From the NCBI GenBank assembly GCA_003566995.1, contig PXBG01000074.1, forward strand, positions 1 to 64,000: DNA of 64,000 nt, read 5' to 3'. Both the position numbers and the translations under genes were made by a program. Shown piece after piece: positions 60,579-64,000 of the stretch. This DNA is from Syntrophobacteraceae bacterium (lineage in GTDB: Bacteria; Desulfobacterota; Syntrophobacteria; Syntrophobacterales; Syntrophobacteraceae). The stretch's first letter is position 1. Every line of letters starts with the position of its first letter. The notes under the pieces were generated by a model. The model worked only from the letters and a program-made list of their open reading frames with translations, was not told where the DNA came from and did not search any database.

Positions 60579-61421
60579 ATGCGTCAACCCTTGAGCCTGG
60601 GGTTTTCCCCATGCCCCAATGACACCTACATTTTTTATGCGCTGGCGGAAAAACGCATTGCCTGGGAACCTCACTCCTTTCGCATCTTCATGGGTGATGT
60701 GGAGGAATTGAACCGGGAAGTTCGAGGGAGGCGTCTGGACATCGCCAAGGTTTCCATTCATGCCATGCTTCACCTTCTGAAGGACTATTGCCTTCTTCGT
60801 TCCGGCGGAGCCATGGGAAGAGGATGCGGCCCTGTGGTTGTTTCCCGGAAGAAGCTTTCCATGGAAGACCTCAAGGATGGAACGGTGGCCATTCCCGGCA
60901 GAATGACCACTGCCGGTCTCTTGCTGCAGCTGGAGGGCACTCACGAGGGTCCCAGGGAAGAGATGATTTTTCACGAGATCATGCCCGCGGTGGTGTCAGG
61001 AAGAGTGGACGCTGGTGTGGTCATTCACGAAGGGCGTTTCACTTTTCATGAGCATGGCCTGCACCTGGTTGTCGACCTGGGAGCGTGGTGGGAAAACAAA
61101 ACCCGCCTGCCCCTTCCCCTGGGAGGCATCGTGATGAGGCGGCAGCTGGGGGAACAAACAGCTCGTTTCGTGGAAGGGAAAATCCGGGAAAGCCTCGCCC
61201 ACAGCCGTGCCCATCCCCATCAGGTGTGGCCTTACATGCGAAGACACGCCCAGGAGATGCAAGACGAAGTGATCAGCCGGCACATCGAAATGTTCGTGAA
61301 CGAACACACCCGCGATGTGGGGCCGGAGGGGGAGGAAGCCATAAGGCACTTGCTGGAAGCGGCTGCCGCTCAGGAGCGGTTGAGCCCTCCGCCACTTCCC
61401 CTGTTCTGCACTTCCCAATAA
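60579..61421 (+). CDS. mqnD: 1,4-dihydroxy-6-naphthoate synthase
   Basis: A 280-residue periplasmic-binding-like fold enzyme that converts cyclic de-hypoxanthine futalosine to 1,4-dihydroxy-6-naphthoate. LSLGFSPCPNDTYIFYAL is the family start. LDIAKVSIHAMLHLLKDYCLLRSGGAMGRGCGPVVVS and VAIPGRMTTAGLLLQL follow, then GVVIHEGRFTFHEHGLHLVVDLG with the catalytic-region His and WENKTRLPLPLGGI. ATG 60579 has an AAAGGAG site. It is 123 bases after mqnB. Confidence 0.95.
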   Translation: MRQPLSLGFSPCPNDTYIFYALAEKRIAWEPHSFRIFMGDVEELNREVRGRRLDIAKVSIHAMLHLLKDYCLLRSGGAMGRGCGPVVVSRKKLSMEDLKDGTVAIPGRMTTAGLLLQLEGTHEGPREEMIFHEIMPAVVSGRVDAGVVIHEGRFTFHEHGLHLVVDLGAWWENKTRLPLPLGGIVMRRQLGEQTARFVEGKIRESLAHSRAHPHQVWPYMRRHAQEMQDEVISRHIEMFVNEHTRDVGPEGEEAIRHLLEAAAAQERLSPPPLPLFCTSQ

Positions 61422-61520
61422 GGGACTTGGCCAAGGGACTTTGTCGGCTTTCGGGTCTTCGTGAACATGCAGATTGCAGTGACAAACAGCCAACAATAAA
61501 CCCGTTGACATGAGGAAAAG

Positions 61521-62636
61521 ATGAACGATCACCCTCCTCTCTTCTTTCTGTTTCCTTACACCACTCTTGGGGAGGTGGACTGCGTTCCCCTCTCCCTGCT
61601 TTTTCCCTCCTTGAACGTGCTCCGCATTGCCCGCCCCCTGGAAGCACCAAGTCACTGCCGGCACATCACCCGGGAGTGGCCGGGCCTTGACAGGGAATGG
61701 CTTGTTTCGGAAGTTTCCATGCGGCTGCGTAACTACCAGGAATTTGCCTCCCTTCACGGTGAAGCGGGCCTTCAGTCCTCCATGGCGCAGCAATGGGCCT
61801 TGAAAAACCGGGATGAAGACCGCCACCAGATACAAAGTTCCGTGAAGGCTGAATCCCCTGACAAAAAATCAGGGGAACAGTTGGCACGAATGACTGAGGC
61901 AGCCCTTTTCCTCGAATTGGCCCGTGATCTGGACGAAAAGGAAATGGATCTCGAGGGGGATTTTCATGAATTGGGTCTTCTCGAGGACAACTTTCGAAAG
62001 GTCCTGGGAATGAATGAGGACGATGGACTGGAAGAGATGGCGGAACCACTGGAGCTTTCCCTTCACAAAGAAAAGCCCCATCTCTCCTATGCACTGCCCC
62101 AGCGCATTTCCTTCTGGTGCCGGCTCGTTTTGCCCAAGCTGGGAAAGGGTCAGCCCGCACTGGTTACGGGAGAGCGGGAGGTTGTGGACACCATGGCCGA
62201 TGCGGTTCATGGGGTTTGTACCCAAAAAGGCCTGCCCTTCGAGCCGCAGGAACTGACCCTGGCTCCTTTCCCCCTGGACCTTTCCCAGGATGGCAGGGAT
62301 TTTGAACTCCTCCATTGGGCAAGAAGCCTTTCCGAGGCGAAGGAGTTCTGGAAAGCCATGGAGGCAATGGCCCGCATTCCCCCAGGGAGAGATTTCCAGG
62401 ATGAGGCCGGGCCCCTGCTCGAGCAGGCCTGGCTCACCCTGAAGGATCGATGGGGCTCCAGAGTCCCCCAAAAAGTCACACACGCGTTAAAAGTCTCGAC
62501 CATTCGCCTCACCGGTTGCTCCATGGCCGACCTGTGGAACTTCTGGGACAGACACGGTTTCCAGAGCCTTGGAGGGGCGGGAAGCATCGGGGCCTTTCAG
62601 CCTCTGTTTTTTCTTTATGACCTGGAAGCCTATTGA
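61521..62636 (+). CDS. conserved hypothetical protein next to the menaquinone genes
   Basis: A 371-residue soluble protein with a GAGGAAAAG ribosome site directly before ATG 61521. The N-terminus (HPPLFFLFPYTTLGEVDCVPLSLLFPSLNVLRIA) and the end (GFQSLGGAGSIGAFQPLFFLYDLEAY) are hydrophobic-strand rich, while the middle is acidic and helical (LELARDLDEKEMDLEGDFHELGLLEDN). I see no membrane helix, signal peptide or metal motif, and no known family. It lies 99 bases after mqnD and 24 bases before the SulP gene, so it could belong to either unit. Function not proposed. Confidence 0.55.
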   Translation: MNDHPPLFFLFPYTTLGEVDCVPLSLLFPSLNVLRIARPLEAPSHCRHITREWPGLDREWLVSEVSMRLRNYQEFASLHGEAGLQSSMAQQWALKNRDEDRHQIQSSVKAESPDKKSGEQLARMTEAALFLELARDLDEKEMDLEGDFHELGLLEDNFRKVLGMNEDDGLEEMAEPLELSLHKEKPHLSYALPQRISFWCRLVLPKLGKGQPALVTGEREVVDTMADAVHGVCTQKGLPFEPQELTLAPFPLDLSQDGRDFELLHWARSLSEAKEFWKAMEAMARIPPGRDFQDEAGPLLEQAWLTLKDRWGSRVPQKVTHALKVSTIRLTGCSMADLWNFWDRHGFQSLGGAGSIGAFQPLFFLYDLEAY

Positions 62637-62660
62637 AAAAGAGAAGGGAGGTCTTAGATC

Positions 62661-64000
62661 CATGACATCCAAGGAACCAAGAAAAGCCTTTTCCAGGGAA
62701 ACCGACGACCAGGATCCGCAGAACCAGCCAACCCCCGCTCCCAAACCTGCAGTAAAAAAACCAAGCGCGGCCTTTCAGGCTCAGTACGCCGGCCGCGACG
62801 CCGCGGCCGGCTTCATCACGGGAACCATGGCCATCCCTTTGACGGTGGGAATCGCCATGATGTCCGACTATCCCATCAAGGTGGGATTGGCCACGGTGGC
62901 CTTCGCCAGCCTGGTGGGATGGATCAATGCCTGGATCAGACCGGGAAACTACATCGGCAGCCCCGGCATCGCGGCGGGCCTGGCTCCTGTGCTGGCACTG
63001 GGCGTGGCCTCATTCGGCCTTCAAAACATGGCGTTCTGTATTTTCCTGACTGCCGTGATGCAGGCCGTCATCTGGAAATTCAACTGGCAGAAATATCTGC
63101 TTGTGGCCGTGCCCGTCTACCTGGTGGAGGGACTGCTGGCAGGGGTGGGGCTGAAGATCTTTCTCAAATTTTTCACCTTCACCTATGAGATTCCCCCGGG
63201 GGCAGAGTCACCCGAGGTTTTCTGGAACGCCGCCCGCATACAGATGTTTGCCATCTCCATGGTGAGCTTCGCTGTCTTTTTGTTTTTGTTTTCCAAGTTC
63301 AAAAACAGGCAGCCCGCCATCCCTTATTTTGTCCTCATCATTGCAGGCGTTGTCCTGGCCCAGTTCGTGCCCGTTCCCATGCTCTACGTGGAAGATGTGG
63401 ACCTCAGGGTGGCGCTGCCCATCCCGCAGGTTGATAGTGTGCTCCTGCTGGTGTACATGTTCCTGTTTTGCGCCATGCTTGCGGTGATCGACGTGATCGA
63501 ACAGGTGATGAGCAATGCGGCCATCGAAAAGATCGATCCCTTGAAACGTAAGTGCAACAGCAACAACAGCCTCCTGGCCATCTGGATCGCCAACCTGGGC
63601 TCCAGCTTTTTCGGCGGCATGACCAACCTGGACGGCCTGGCGAAGAGCACCACCAACAAGCTGGCCGGTGCCTACACCAAGTTCTCCATCTTGTTCGTCG
63701 GCCTGGTGGTGGCCTTCTTCACCTGGCAGAACCAGTACCTCATGTACCTTCCCAAGTTCGCCCTGGCCGCCATCATGATGTTTTCAGGCTACAAAATGAT
63801 CGCCGGCCTGGCCCACGTGACCATGTATGGCCGGTACGCCCTCATACTGGCCCTTCTTTGCGGTGGCCTGGTTTACAAAGTGGGCATTTTTGAAGGTCTG
63901 CTCATTGCCATGGCAGTTCATGGCCTCATCCACTTCATGGTGTACACTCAGAATGAAAAGGTGCCCGGAAGGCAGGTGATCAGGAACTATTTTGAAAATT
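62661..64000 (+). CDS. SulP family anion transporter, truncated by the window edge
   Basis: An open frame of at least 446 codons from ATG 62661 (GGGAGG site) to the end of the window. It has a polar N-terminal tail of about 40 residues, then many hydrophobic helices: AGRDAAAGFITGTMAIPLTVGIAMMSDYPIKVGLATVAFASLVG (the SulP opening motif region), GNYIGSPGIAAGLAPVLALG and FGGMTNLDGLAKSTTNKLAG (helix 10 region). It should transport sulfate, bicarbonate or an organic anion. A STAS domain would lie beyond the window and cannot be checked. In a sulfate-reducer-like genome, sulfate is an obvious candidate. Confidence 0.85.

Noticed and set aside
1..64000. CRISPR arrays, rRNA or tRNA genes
   Set aside because: No regularly spaced repeats were found on reading, and no tRNA T-loop/acceptor pattern or rRNA core was recognised. 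A tRNA scan would be decisive but could not be run.

Overview
The window looks like chromosomal DNA of a moderately GC-rich anaerobic member of the Desulfobacterota, most like the Syntrophobacterales/Syntrophobacteria. The placement is inferred from gene content and was not tested by any search. The clues are a futalosine-type menaquinone pathway (MqnB, MqnD), an IspH-UbiA fusion protein, an AspRS-GatC fusion, multiheme c-type cytochromes, Fe-superoxide dismutase, and the gene order rpsB-tsf-pyrH-frr-uppS-cdsA-dxr-rseP. I saw no phage, IS element, CRISPR array, rRNA or tRNA.

Layout. 1-3.8 kb: a frameshifted YeeE/YedE fragment, an AEC permease with aspartoacylase, and an AT-richer ADP-ribosylglycohydrolase-like gene that lacks its metal ligands. 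3.8-8.6 kb: a large PLD-family lipoprotein and two small proteins. 8.7-11.4 kb: a CPA2 cation/proton antiporter with TrkA. 11.5-18.5 kb: a nucleic-acid block on the minus strand, made of RecQ with an extra C-terminal domain, two DUF488 proteins and a SWIM/SNF2 helicase. 19-23.7 kb: a small protein with LexA, then a B12-binding photoreceptor-like protein, a MEDS-PAS-GGDEF diguanylate cyclase and shikimate kinase. 24.2-27.3 kb: two cytochrome ORFs separated by a dnaX-like A AAA AAG slippery site, probably one protein. 27.5-32.4 kb: aspS-gatC fusion, a GatA homologue without catalytic residues, and gatB. 32.6-36.2 kb: hisF, YaiI, sodB and two conserved small proteins. 36.5-42.7 kb: aroF-trpEGDCF preceded by a Trp-rich leader peptide and two terminators. 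42.9-50 kb: the translation, lipid and isoprenoid cluster. 50-54.4 kb: tsaB, a YkgJ-type protein, der and a periplasmic binding protein. 54.4-64 kb: glycosyltransferase, IspH-UbiA, Dus, an amidinotransferase, MqnB, MqnD, an unknown protein and a truncated SulP transporter.

How the genes work together. Shikimate kinase and the trp operon serve aromatic synthesis. trpB and trpA are not in the window. Dxr, UppS and IspH-UbiA supply isoprenoids, and UbiA with MqnB/MqnD points to menaquinone. AspS-GatC, the GatA-like protein and GatB form a tRNA-dependent amidation unit, whose amidase subunit here appears unable to hydrolyse glutamine. The best candidates for new biology are the slippery-site cytochrome pair, the pseudo-GatA operon, the RecQ/DUF488/DUF488 operon, the B12-sensor/MEDS-GGDEF pair and the metal-ligand-free ADP-ribosylglycohydrolase.
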